From: JBBIRT01 sp037441725
Lineage (GTDB): Bacteria > Desulfobacterota > BSN033 > UBA1163
Assembly: GCA_037441725.1 (NCBI GenBank)
Contig: JBBIRT010000034.1
Location: 1-25,468, forward strand
DNA: 25,468 nt
Direction: 5' to 3'
Positions 15,178-23,046 of the stretch are shown here, piece after piece. Made by a program: the position numbers and the translations under genes. The notes beneath the pieces were generated by a model. It ran no database searches. It was given only the letters and a program-made list of their open reading frames with translations, and had not been told where the DNA came from. Each line of letters opens with the position of its first letter. Position 1 is the stretch's first letter.

Positions 15178-16601
15178 GATCCTGTCTTTCTCCCTTCCAA
15201 CCTTGCTTTGAGTCTAAACCTCTCCCTTTCCTTATCTCCCTCCATCTTCATCTGCCTCTCCTTAGTAACAGGAGCAACAAACTCAACCTTCTCAAAAAGT
15301 TGAGATCTCTCCAGAATGGGGATTAAATCAGAGGCCGAATCTGCAAATCCACTGATCTCTATCTCTTTTCCATTATATTTCAAATTCCATATCCATGCCG
15401 TTTGGGGTAGAACCTGGGTTAATTCCTCCAGTATTTCTATCTTACTGATCTCCTCTGATCTAATCTTTTGGAGTTCAAGGATCTCCTGATCTAACTCACC
15501 CTTCTGTCTTTGCAATCTCTCCACCGCCTCGACCTCAGGCCTTCTCTTTTTAATCTCAGCCGTGACGGTTTTTAATTCATTCCGGTATTGAAAAAAGATA
15601 CCCATTCCCCATATTAAACCTAAGATGGAGGCAAGAACCACCAAGCTAATAAAGATCGGTTTGCCAATCTGCCTCACCTTCTTACGACGTTCCATAGGGA
15701 GAAGATTGATACTTAGAGAGGTTTTCACTAACCCTCTCAGAGCAACTCCGATCGATCCGTAGATAGAATAGGGTTTGGAAAGAGGCTGATTAAATATAAT
15801 CCGATTTAATGGAGGGAAAAGGATATGTTTAATGGAATGAAAACTCCGGAGACTTTGGATCGTTTTTTCAACTGCTCCTAAACCATAAATATAAAAGGAA
15901 GCCTTAGGGTACGTGTCCGTATTCAGCCCAGATTGTTTCAAGGTATTCATCCATCTGGATTCATTCTCCATTAAAGAGGAAGGAATAAAGAAGCTCTCCT
16001 TCCAATCTGATCTCCCCTGGATGAGATTTATTTCAAAAAATGATTCGGTCGTGTCAATAAGAATTGTGGCACCATTCGATTGAGATTTTCTATGATACAG
16101 AAAAAGATTGAGTGCTGAAATGCTGGGGATTTGGACTGAAAGGGGTTGAATCCCAATCTTCTTTAAAAGATTTAGGTAATGATCCAGTTCAACCTTCTTC
16201 ATAAAAACAGCAAAGAGATGAATCCACTCTCTCTCCTGTTTAACTACCTGGAAATCAAAATAGATCTCTTCTTTTTCAAAAGGGGTGTATTTGGAGATCT
16301 CATATTCCATGACCCTTCTGAGGTTCTCCTTAACGGCAATAGGGAGAGAAATAAATCGGGCAACCACTTTTTCCCTGGGGATCGATAGATGGACTCTACC
16401 TTTGTTAATTTGATGTTTTGAAATGAAGGTATTCAGCACCCCAATGATCTGAGAATCTCTCTCCTCCTTCTTGTTATCCTGCAAAATGGGATAGACTCCA
16501 AAATCGATCAGCCTCACCCTTCCAAAAGATTTTTTAAGGAACATGAGAATGAGATGGTTCTCTCTAAAGTCAATGCCAAAACTTGTGTCAAAGAAAGCCA
16601 T
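15174..16601 (-). CDS. gspL: GspL with PilM-like and PilN-like halves
   Basis: A 475-aa platform protein. Residues 1-270 form an actin-like cytoplasmic domain like PilM (FGIDFRENHLILMFLKKSFG at the start, RRVMEYEISKYTPFEKEEIY at about 95-114). INLLPMERRKK (298-308), the standard N-terminus of PilN, then leads into a membrane segment (315-337), a coiled coil (about 340-390) and a PilN/GspL periplasmic domain. It is expected to bind GspE in the cytoplasm and GspM in the periplasm. It ends in an ATGA overlap with gspM and starts 6 bases after gspK. The architecture shows how GspL corresponds to PilM plus PilN of type IV pili. Confidence 0.88.
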   Translation of the reverse strand: MAFFDTSFGIDFRENHLILMFLKKSFGRVRLIDFGVYPILQDNKKEERDSQIIGVLNTFISKHQINKGRVHLSIPREKVVARFISLPIAVKENLRRVMEYEISKYTPFEKEEIYFDFQVVKQEREWIHLFAVFMKKVELDHYLNLLKKIGIQPLSVQIPSISALNLFLYHRKSQSNGATILIDTTESFFEINLIQGRSDWKESFFIPSSLMENESRWMNTLKQSGLNTDTYPKASFYIYGLGAVEKTIQSLRSFHSIKHILFPPLNRIIFNQPLSKPYSIYGSIGVALRGLVKTSLSINLLPMERRKKVRQIGKPIFISLVVLASILGLIWGMGIFFQYRNELKTVTAEIKKRRPEVEAVERLQRQKGELDQEILELQKIRSEEISKIEILEELTQVLPQTAWIWNLKYNGKEIEISGFADSASDLIPILERSQLFEKVEFVAPVTKERQMKMEGDKERERFRLKARLEGRKTGS

Positions 16602-16607
16602 AAAAAG

Positions 16608-17681
16608 TTATATCCTATCAATCCATTGAATAATCTTATATCCCTCTTTTTCCCTCGGGTCAATTTTTATGATTGCCTTTAGACCTCGAACCGCCCTCCC
16701 CTCCTTAAACCTTGCCCGGGATTCAATACTATAATATGGCGACAAAAGGGATCTCCCATACAGGATTAAAGCCTGCTTTTCTGGATCTCTTTCTAAAAAA
16801 GGTTTCAATTCAGGGACCCTTTGGAACAGGTCAAGCTGATGAGCAAAAGGTTTTTCCTCTCGGGCATTCACCACATTTTGAGCAACTTCCTCCGGAATTC
16901 CTAAAATGAACCTCAATATCAAAGGAGAAGCACTGTTGATATCGATTTGTCCTCCAGGAGAATAGATGGAGAAGATATCCTTTAATCCAACTTGGATCCC
17001 TTTTTTTTCCTCCTCGGAACTCTTTCTTCCATAGAAGAGATCATAAGAGATTCCTTTGATAAGAAGCAATTCCTCAACGGATTCTAAGTTACCATTTTTG
17101 CAATCATAAGGCTCTTTAAGGGATTGATAATAGGAATTCTCTGCCCCATTGACTCGATAGAAATCATCTGGGTCTCTCCAATCCAAGATGGAGTCAACCA
17201 CAATGTCCCTTGCTTCCCCCTCTAAACCCAACAGGGAAATGATCTTACGAAGCATTGATTCTGAGACCAAATTGATGTTGATCTTACCGGCCTCACTGAT
17301 GATCCTAATCTCGCATATTCCCTGTTCATATGGGAATAAATAGGGTCTTCCATCGGTCATCCATTCCTTCTTCTCTGGTGGGATCTTTTCGGGGGTCAAA
17401 CTTTTTCTCATGAGCTGAATTCTAGGGTCATGTTTATAAATCAATTCAGCGGCCGCTCGCTGAACTCCTCCCTGGGCCATAGAATAGAGAAGAAGCTCCT
17501 CTTTATAATTTTGAGTGATGTGAATCTCTGTCCGCATCCCAAAAGAAAATTCTAATACAATCACAAAAAGGATTACCATCACCCAAAGCACCATGACCAA
17601 AGCGATTCCTTTTTTCTGACCAATGAGGTCAGAGCATATTTTGGAATACTGAATTTTGAATCTGAAATCTTTACTTTTCAT
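16608..17681 (-). CDS. gspK: Minor pseudopilin GspK
   Basis: Large tip pseudopilin, 357 aa. A 24-residue leader precedes the prepilin-peptidase site QKKG|IALVMVLWVMVILFVI; the usual Glu at position +5 is absent, as is normal for GspK. The large insertion domain typical of GspK follows, with ILDWRDPDD (about 165-173) and a helix-hairpin-helix-like INSASPLILRFILGIPEEVA (about 250-270). The leader is unusually long. Its first residues (KDFRFKIQYSK) are encoded by the same type of AT-rich minirepeat that starts pstS. No good ribosome-binding site is seen, and the start lies 9 bases after gspJ, so coupled translation is likely. Confidence 0.9.
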   Translation of the reverse strand: MKSKDFRFKIQYSKICSDLIGQKKGIALVMVLWVMVILFVIVLEFSFGMRTEIHITQNYKEELLLYSMAQGGVQRAAAELIYKHDPRIQLMRKSLTPEKIPPEKKEWMTDGRPYLFPYEQGICEIRIISEAGKININLVSESMLRKIISLLGLEGEARDIVVDSILDWRDPDDFYRVNGAENSYYQSLKEPYDCKNGNLESVEELLLIKGISYDLFYGRKSSEEEKKGIQVGLKDIFSIYSPGGQIDINSASPLILRFILGIPEEVAQNVVNAREEKPFAHQLDLFQRVPELKPFLERDPEKQALILYGRSLLSPYYSIESRARFKEGRAVRGLKAIIKIDPREKEGYKIIQWIDRI

Positions 17682-17690
17682 TGAGTTGCT

Positions 17691-18422
17691 TTATGGTTGT
17701 GGGATCCGCTGCATCATTCTTTGACGGAATCGAGCGGGGACTGTCCTGACTTCTTCAAATCGATAGGCAGGGAGGGATGCCATCAAGGTGATGGGTAATT
17801 CTTCCCCTTTATCTTCTCTATTTTTTTGAAAGATGGTCATTTTTAAAGCCTTTGGAATCTCCTTTTTCTCTTTGGCGTCCCATTCCTCAGCCCAGCCCTC
17901 TTGTAGATCCTTTTCTGAATCCTCCTCTTGATAATATTCAAAACGGATTGTCTCAATATTTTCTAACAAAGAAACCCCTTCCTCCTCTTTCAATTCCTCT
18001 TCAAAAAAATCCCGGTTTAATACTTTCCGTTCATAAAGAACCAAATGTCCTCCCTCACCTTCACTCCCTTCTTTGAACTTATAGATAACATACACAAACC
18101 CTTCAGGTTGCTTAGCTTTGAGAGAGAGGGCAGAAACAAATCTCAAGGAATGAGCCTTTCCCTGGAAAGCGAGGTATTCTCCTTCAGCTTTTTTACTCTT
18201 GATCTTATAAGGAACAAGTGATTTTACCTGCTGGGTTATCAATTGTGAAATCATCCGAACCTTTTGAAGCTGCTCTTTTCTTACATCTCCCCTCTCCCAG
18301 GAAGAAAGACCGAGCCTAAAGGTTCCAAATATCATAAGGAGAATAAGACCCAGGACAGTTAAGGAAACCACTAACTCAATGAGAGTAAATCCTGTCCTAT
18401 GAAAAGTTTTAACCTTTCTCAT
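17691..18422 (-). CDS. gspJ: Minor pseudopilin GspJ
   Basis: A 243-aa pseudopilin of the tip complex GspH-I-J-K. The short basic leader ends in RTG|FTLIELVVSLTVLGLILLM, the prepilin-peptidase site with Glu at +5, followed by the hydrophobic N-terminal helix. The globular domain contains the GspJ-like pattern of strands ending SLPAYRF. It overlaps gspI by 14 bases. A charged, Glu-rich stretch (about 115-195) is longer than in many GspJ proteins. Confidence 0.88.
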   Translation of the reverse strand: MRKVKTFHRTGFTLIELVVSLTVLGLILLMIFGTFRLGLSSWERGDVRKEQLQKVRMISQLITQQVKSLVPYKIKSKKAEGEYLAFQGKAHSLRFVSALSLKAKQPEGFVYVIYKFKEGSEGEGGHLVLYERKVLNRDFFEEELKEEEGVSLLENIETIRFEYYQEEDSEKDLQEGWAEEWDAKEKKEIPKALKMTIFQKNREDKGEELPITLMASLPAYRFEEVRTVPARFRQRMMQRIPQP

Positions 18423-18837
18423 CTTCTTCTGACTGAATGGTCTTATAGGACTCCAGATGGATAGATCTTTCCCTTACTCCTGATTTCCAGAATATATTGA
18501 CCTGAATCTTAAAAAAATCTACAGGGGGTTTAAAATCAAGTTGATTTTCTACTGAGAGAAGATCCTCTTTCTTCACCACAACCTGCCACCGAAAGTCCTC
18601 ATCCAATCTCCCTTCCTCCATCCCTTCTACCATTTTTGGTTTGATCATGATCTCTTCTATCTTCATCTTGGCATAATTCATCGCTTTGGTATACTCTCCG
18701 GAAATCCTTCCAAGGCGTAACCCTCCAGAAAAAAGTTCGATGACAATGGTAAGCCCAATCCCTAAGATCGCTATAGCGACCAATACCTCAAGCAGAGTAA
18801 ATCCTGGATAATCCCTTTTAGGCTTCAACCTTAACAA
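18409..18837 (-). CDS. gspI: Minor pseudopilin GspI
   Basis: A 142-aa pseudopilin with prepilin site PG|FTLLEVLVAIAILGIGLTIV (Glu +5) after an 11-residue leader; LLEVLVA is typical of GspI. The frame begins with TTG at 18837, inside gspH (20-base overlap). No ATG or GTG lies between this codon and the processing site, so a TTG start or a second TTG three codons later must be used. The C-terminal domain ends normally, then overlaps gspJ by 14 bases. Confidence 0.87.
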   Translation of the reverse strand: MLRLKPKRDYPGFTLLEVLVAIAILGIGLTIVIELFSGGLRLGRISGEYTKAMNYAKMKIEEIMIKPKMVEGMEEGRLDEDFRWQVVVKKEDLLSVENQLDFKPPVDFFKIQVNIFWKSGVRERSIHLESYKTIQSEEDEKG

Positions 18838-19312
18838 TCTTAACCATCCCTGTTAAAAAATGGACATCAATATTAAACCGATTTCGATCCTCGTTTTCCA
18901 GCAAAAGGGATCCCCCATTGGATCCACCATTTGGATAGAATTCGAATAAAGTTATTTCAGAATGAGATGGTTCGGAGATGGAATCAATCTTCTCCAATCG
19001 GATTCCCTTAGGAAGATTATAGCTCTTGATTAGGATTGAGGTCTCTTTCTCCTCTCCATATGGATCAGAAATATCTTTTGATTGAATTTTGATTTCCCTT
19101 GAGGAGGGAGAGAAGAGGATCTGAACCACATGCCCTTGATTCACTGCCTCGCTTCGGCAATAACGAAGGATTCCTCCTACCCTTTTAGCAGTTGCCTTTA
19201 ATTCCACTCCCTTCAAAAAACGGGATAGGGATGGAGTGACAAGTGCGGCTAAAAGACTCATAATTGCTAAAACAACGACTAATTCAATTAAAGAATAACC
19301 CCTTTTTTTCAT
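18818..19312 (-). CDS. gspH: Minor pseudopilin GspH
   Basis: A 164-aa pseudopilin with a very short leader: MKKRG|YSLIELVVVLAIMSLLAAL, with Tyr in place of Phe at +1 and Glu at +5. The GspH/FimT pattern AKRVGGILRYCRSEAVNQGH follows (about 41-60). It starts 8 bases after gspG and overlaps gspI by 20 bases. It is part of the tip complex that primes pseudopilus assembly. Confidence 0.88.
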   Translation of the reverse strand: MKKRGYSLIELVVVLAIMSLLAALVTPSLSRFLKGVELKATAKRVGGILRYCRSEAVNQGHVVQILFSPSSREIKIQSKDISDPYGEEKETSILIKSYNLPKGIRLEKIDSISEPSHSEITLFEFYPNGGSNGGSLLLENEDRNRFNIDVHFLTGMVKIVKVEA

Positions 19313-19320
19313 TTCTTATC

Positions 19321-19737
19321 CTACCAGCTCACAACATCCTGGTTCTCACCCTCACCTCCTTCAACTCCATCAAGACCATAGGAGATGAGATCATATTCTC
19401 CATGATCACCAGGGCACTTGTAAATATAGGGTCTCTTCCATGGGTCGAGAGGAATTTCCTTTGGGAGATAGGGCCCATGCCAATTCTCTACACCTGAGGG
19501 CTTTTCGCGTAGGGCCTTTAACCCCTCCTCGGTAGTAGGATACCTTCCCGTATCCAATCTGAAGGCATCAAGCGCTGTCCCGAAAAGTTCAATCTGTGCT
19601 TTGGCAGAACTAAGCTTGGCTGAAGATAGCCTTCCAAAGAATTTGGGGGCCACCAATGCTGCTAATAACCCAATGATGATCATGACGATCATGATCTCAA
19701 TTAAGGTGAATCCTTGGTGATTATCTTTTATTCTCAT
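19321..19737 (-). CDS. gspG: Major pseudopilin GspG
   Basis: Main subunit of the pseudopilus, 138 aa. The leader ends in HQG|FTLIEIMIVMIIIGLLAALV with Glu +5. The body shows the GspG hallmarks: GRYPTTEEGLKALREKP (about 72-88), LPKEIPLDPWKRPY and GEYDLISYGLDGVEGGEGEN, the last being the calcium-binding loop. ATG 19737 is chosen over a GTG one codon earlier, because the GGAGGA just upstream directly abuts the GTG. A 116-base gap separates it from gspF; it holds no clear promoter. Confidence 0.94.
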   Translation of the reverse strand: MRIKDNHQGFTLIEIMIVMIIIGLLAALVAPKFFGRLSSAKLSSAKAQIELFGTALDAFRLDTGRYPTTEEGLKALREKPSGVENWHGPYLPKEIPLDPWKRPYIYKCPGDHGEYDLISYGLDGVEGGEGENQDVVSW

Positions 19738-19856
19738 CACTCCTCCAAATTCCTAATTTTTACTCTTCTTTTATTCTTAGCCACCCTACAAATCAAAAGG
19801 AAGTTAATGATTCTTCAAATCACTCATTCCAATCAAAATATTAAGCTAACGAATGA

Positions 19857-21071
19857 TTAAAAAGGAATTTCAACAATACTGAAGATAGCCCAGAGCATTG
19901 AAATAACGATGAAACCTACCACTGTCCCCATGATCAAAATAATCATTGGTTCCAATAATGAAGCGAACCTCTTAATACTGTTCCGAACATTCTCTTCATA
20001 GCTTTCAGCCACTTTGATCAACATCTCATCAAGCCTTCCTGTCTCTTCCCCAACTCCGATCATGTGAATGGCTAATGGAGGAAAAATTCCAACCTCCTCT
20101 AAAGACTTAGAAATGGCTTTCCCCTCTCTTAAACGATCGTGAACATAGGTGATCGTTCTTGAAATGGCCCGATTTTGTGAAATTTCTTTTACCAAGTTAA
20201 GAGCAGGCAAAATAGAAACCCCACTCTGTAGTAATGTGCCTAAGGTTCTTGAAAAACGAGCTACCTCGATCTTTCGAATGAGATCTCCAAAGGTGGCCAA
20301 TCTCAACTTAAATCTATCCCATGTCAAAAGCCTCTCTTCATTCTGCTTGTAAGCTTTAAGCAAGAGATAAATCAAGATGATAATCCCCAAACCTACCCAC
20401 CAATAATCTCTTATAAAGTGGCTCAGAGAGAGCATGATTTGGGTCGATAGGGGGATGGCCTGCCCCACATCAGAGAAGATTTTGGCAAGTCTGGGGATAA
20501 CAAAGGTGATTAAAATGACTATGGAAATCCCACTTACCAGGGTAAGAATGATCGGATAGATCATCACAGAGATTAGGTAATCCCTGATTTCTTTGACACT
20601 TTGAAGGTACTGGGCTAATCGAAACAAAATCACGTCTAAAAACCCACCTGATTCTCCAGCCTTTACCATATTGATATAGATTTTTGGAAAGATCTGGGAA
20701 TGGGCAGCCAATGCCTCAGCCAGAGAATTCCCCCCCTCTATCCTTTTAAGAACATCTTTTGCTGTCTCACTCAACCTCTCATTCTCTGTTAATTGGCCTA
20801 AGATCTTTAGACTCCGATCCAGGGGTAACCCTGATGAAATGAGAGTGGCAAGCTCTTGGGTAAAGGCAAGTAAATGCTTCACCCCAACACGTTTCGGTAA
20901 TAATGCAGAAAGACGGAACCCTGCCTTCTTTTCCTGAGTGGAGACGATCCGAATGGGAATATAACCCATTTGATGAAGGGCTTGAACAATATTCTCTTCA
21001 TCCCTTCCATCCATAAAACCCTCTATGGTCTGCCCATCAGGGGTTGCTGCCTTATAAAGAAATTGGGCCAT
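19857..21071 (-). CDS. gspF: Type II secretion inner-membrane platform protein GspF
   Basis: Polytopic inner-membrane protein at the centre of the assembly platform, 404 aa. It has two copies of the T2SSF domain, each with membrane segments (about 165-195, 220-245 and 375-400). Family motifs include FTQELATLISSGLPLDRSL (about 65-83), KAGESGGFLDVIL and FSRTLGTLLQSGVSILPALN (about 268-287), and GVGEETGRLDEML. Length matches the family exactly. It starts 8 bases after gspE. The ATG begins MAQFLYKAATPDGQ, the standard N-terminus. Confidence 0.95.
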   Translation of the reverse strand: MAQFLYKAATPDGQTIEGFMDGRDEENIVQALHQMGYIPIRIVSTQEKKAGFRLSALLPKRVGVKHLLAFTQELATLISSGLPLDRSLKILGQLTENERLSETAKDVLKRIEGGNSLAEALAAHSQIFPKIYINMVKAGESGGFLDVILFRLAQYLQSVKEIRDYLISVMIYPIILTLVSGISIVILITFVIPRLAKIFSDVGQAIPLSTQIMLSLSHFIRDYWWVGLGIIILIYLLLKAYKQNEERLLTWDRFKLRLATFGDLIRKIEVARFSRTLGTLLQSGVSILPALNLVKEISQNRAISRTITYVHDRLREGKAISKSLEEVGIFPPLAIHMIGVGEETGRLDEMLIKVAESYEENVRNSIKRFASLLEPMIILIMGTVVGFIVISMLWAIFSIVEIPF

Positions 21072-21079
21072 GGGTTATT

Positions 21080-22789
21080 CTAAACCTTTTCCTCTTCCTG
21101 GGTCACCCTTAGGACCTCTGAAATTGTAGTGATCCCTTGCTTAACTTTTAACCAACCATCTTCTCTCAAAGTCCTCATCCCATTTTTACGGGCAGCTTCC
21201 TTTAGGATCGAAGCATCCTTTCTCTCCAATATTAATTTTCGGACTGGATCGGTCATCTCAAAGAACTCAAAGATCCCTGTTCTTCCCCAATATCCTGTGT
21301 ATGAACACTTTTCACAACCCTTCACCTCAAAGATATTTAAACGATCTAATGGTTGTTCCTCTAATTTCATCTCTTTTAGAATGAGAGGATCGGGGGAATG
21401 GATGGTTCGACAGAATGGACATGCAATTCTCACCAGTCGTTGGGCCAAAATTCCAATAATGGTTGAAGAGAGAAGATAATCTTCCATCCCCATGTCGATT
21501 AGTCGAGTGATGGCACTCGGTGCATCATTGGTATGGAGGGTACTCAGAACAAGGTGTCCGGTTAATGCTGAGTGAATGGCAATTTCTGCTGTCTCTGCAT
21601 CTCGAATCTCACCGATAAGGATCACGTCAGGGTCTTGCCGAACGATAGAACGAAGCGCATTGGCAAAAGTCAGTCCAATCGATGGTTTAACCTGGATTTG
21701 ATTGATCCCTTTTAATTGATATTCTACAGGATCTTCTACCGTGATGATCTTTTTATCAGGAGAATTGATCTTTTCGAGTGCACAATAGAGGGTTGTTGTC
21801 TTCCCGCTTCCAGTGGGCCCCGTAACAAGGATGATCCCATGAGGACTCTGGATCAACCGATTAAATCCAGAAAGGGTATCTTCAGGAAAACCGAGTTTCT
21901 CTATATTAAGCACAATACTGCTCTTATCTAAGATTCTTAGAACGACACTCTCTCCATAAATGGTAGGAACAGTGGAGACCCTAAAATCAATCTCTTTTCC
22001 TTTGACCCGTAGCATGATCCTTCCATCCTGCGGGAGACGTCTCTCGGCAATATTTAATTTGGCCATAATTTTAACTCGGGAAACAATGGCAGCCTGAAGC
22101 CTCTTTGGAGGGGATTCAACATCATGGAGCACCCCATCAATTCGGTAACGTACCCTGAATTGATCCTCAAAGGGCTCGAAGTGGATATCACTGGCTCTCA
22201 TCTCGATGGCCCGGGTGATAATAAGGTTGACAAGCCGAATGACAGGTCCTTCAGAAGCCATATCCCTGAGGTGGTTGACATTCTCCTCCTCTTCCATCTG
22301 ATATTCAGGAATACGATCAATATCTTCAATAATCTTCTCCATTGAGGTTATTCCAGATCCATAATATTGATCAACTGCCCACTCAATCATCTCCCTCTTC
22401 CCATAGAGTACCTGGAGATCGTAACCTGTTGCCAATCTTATTGCATGAATCGTATTAAAATCAAAAGGATTACTCATGATCACTGTCAATTCTTTATTGA
22501 CCAAACGGGCTGGGATGAAATTTGATTCCTTCATGAATTGAACAGAAAGATGATTAACCAATATGGGTTCATTTGGGTAATCCTCTTTGGTTGCAATGGG
22601 TACTCCATAAAATTCTTCCAGACAGGAGTGAAGTTTTTTCTCTGTGAGGAGCCCACTGGAAAGTAGCCTTTCTTCAATAGAGGAATTCTCTGCTATTCCA
22701 TTTGAAGGAATAATCTTCGCTATATCCTTTTCATGGATGATTCCCTTCTCAATCAAGAAGGAGACAAAAGGAGTTTCTGATAAATTCAT
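21080..22789 (-). CDS. gspE: Type II secretion ATPase GspE
   Basis: Cytoplasmic hexameric ATPase that drives pseudopilus assembly, 569 aa. An N-terminal MshEN-type domain (about 1-145) contains EEFYGVP and NPFD. The catalytic domain follows: Walker A GPTGSGKT (324-331), Asp box (about 352-356 VEDPVEY), Walker B DVILIGEIRDAETA (388-401) and His box TGHLVLSTLHTNDA (410-423). A zinc-binding tetracysteine motif is present: Cys457-x2-Cys460 and Cys492-x2-Cys495. It is the first gene of the operon, 70 to 80 bases downstream of a candidate promoter. The presence of pseudopilin genes in the same operon argues for GspE rather than PilB. Confidence 0.95.
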   Translation of the reverse strand: MNLSETPFVSFLIEKGIIHEKDIAKIIPSNGIAENSSIEERLLSSGLLTEKKLHSCLEEFYGVPIATKEDYPNEPILVNHLSVQFMKESNFIPARLVNKELTVIMSNPFDFNTIHAIRLATGYDLQVLYGKREMIEWAVDQYYGSGITSMEKIIEDIDRIPEYQMEEEENVNHLRDMASEGPVIRLVNLIITRAIEMRASDIHFEPFEDQFRVRYRIDGVLHDVESPPKRLQAAIVSRVKIMAKLNIAERRLPQDGRIMLRVKGKEIDFRVSTVPTIYGESVVLRILDKSSIVLNIEKLGFPEDTLSGFNRLIQSPHGIILVTGPTGSGKTTTLYCALEKINSPDKKIITVEDPVEYQLKGINQIQVKPSIGLTFANALRSIVRQDPDVILIGEIRDAETAEIAIHSALTGHLVLSTLHTNDAPSAITRLIDMGMEDYLLSSTIIGILAQRLVRIACPFCRTIHSPDPLILKEMKLEEQPLDRLNIFEVKGCEKCSYTGYWGRTGIFEFFEMTDPVRKLILERKDASILKEAARKNGMRTLREDGWLKVKQGITTISEVLRVTQEEEKV

Positions 22790-22805
22790 CTCAGCCTTTT
22801 TTATT

Positions 22806-22821
22806 TTCCTCTTTAGAGGAA
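22806..22821. promoter_or_regulatory. Short hairpin in the gspE leader
   Basis: TTCCTCT-TT-AGAGGAA is a perfect 7-bp inverted repeat about 17 bases upstream of the gspE start codon. No T run follows on the - strand, so it is not a terminator. It could influence translation or message stability, but no more can be said. Confidence 0.25.
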
Positions 22822-22863
22822 GGAAAATTTGAAGATCAATTTATGGTTGAATAAATTAAAAAA

Positions 22864-22892
22864 ATGATACCACAAGTAAAATTTTTATGCAA
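22864..22892 (-). promoter_or_regulatory. Candidate promoter of the gsp operon
   Basis: On the - strand, TTGCAT (22887-22892), a 17-base spacer and TATCAT (22864-22869), preceded by TGG so that it forms an extended -10 element. Transcription would start near 22857 and give a leader of about 70 bases ahead of gspE. The terminator of the upstream gene lies only about 100 bases away, which supports a separate promoter here. Confidence 0.45.
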
Positions 22893-22982
22893 AAGTTATG
22901 ACAAATATTTAATTTTATACAATTCGTTTATTTTTTAATAAGTTATAACGAGTTAGGGATGAAATGGGGTTGGCTGTAAAGA

Positions 22983-23022
22983 TAAAAAAAAGAGGGCTGG
23001 TAAAAAATCTACCAGCCCTCTT
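22983..23022 (-). terminator. Rho-independent terminator of the TPR lipoprotein gene
   Basis: A 12-13 bp perfect stem (AGAGGGCTGGTA at 22991-23002 with its complement at 23010-23021) has a 7-base loop. On the - strand it is followed by a run of T (complement of the A run ending at 22990). It lies about 25 bases after the stop codon at 23047. It should insulate the gsp operon from the upstream gene. Confidence 0.88.
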
Positions 23023-23046
23023 AAAAACACCTATTCAATTAAAAAA

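Noticed and set aside
19741..19856. Internal promoter or terminator between gspF and gspG
   Set aside because: Only weak TTGATT/TAAAAG-like elements and an imperfect hairpin without T run are present; not enough to call.
11674..22789. Type IV pilus (pilMNOPQ/pilB) locus
   Set aside because: The five pseudopilin genes gspG-K, the GspG calcium loop and the GspK insertion domain identify type II secretion despite pilus-like features of GspL, GspM and GspC.
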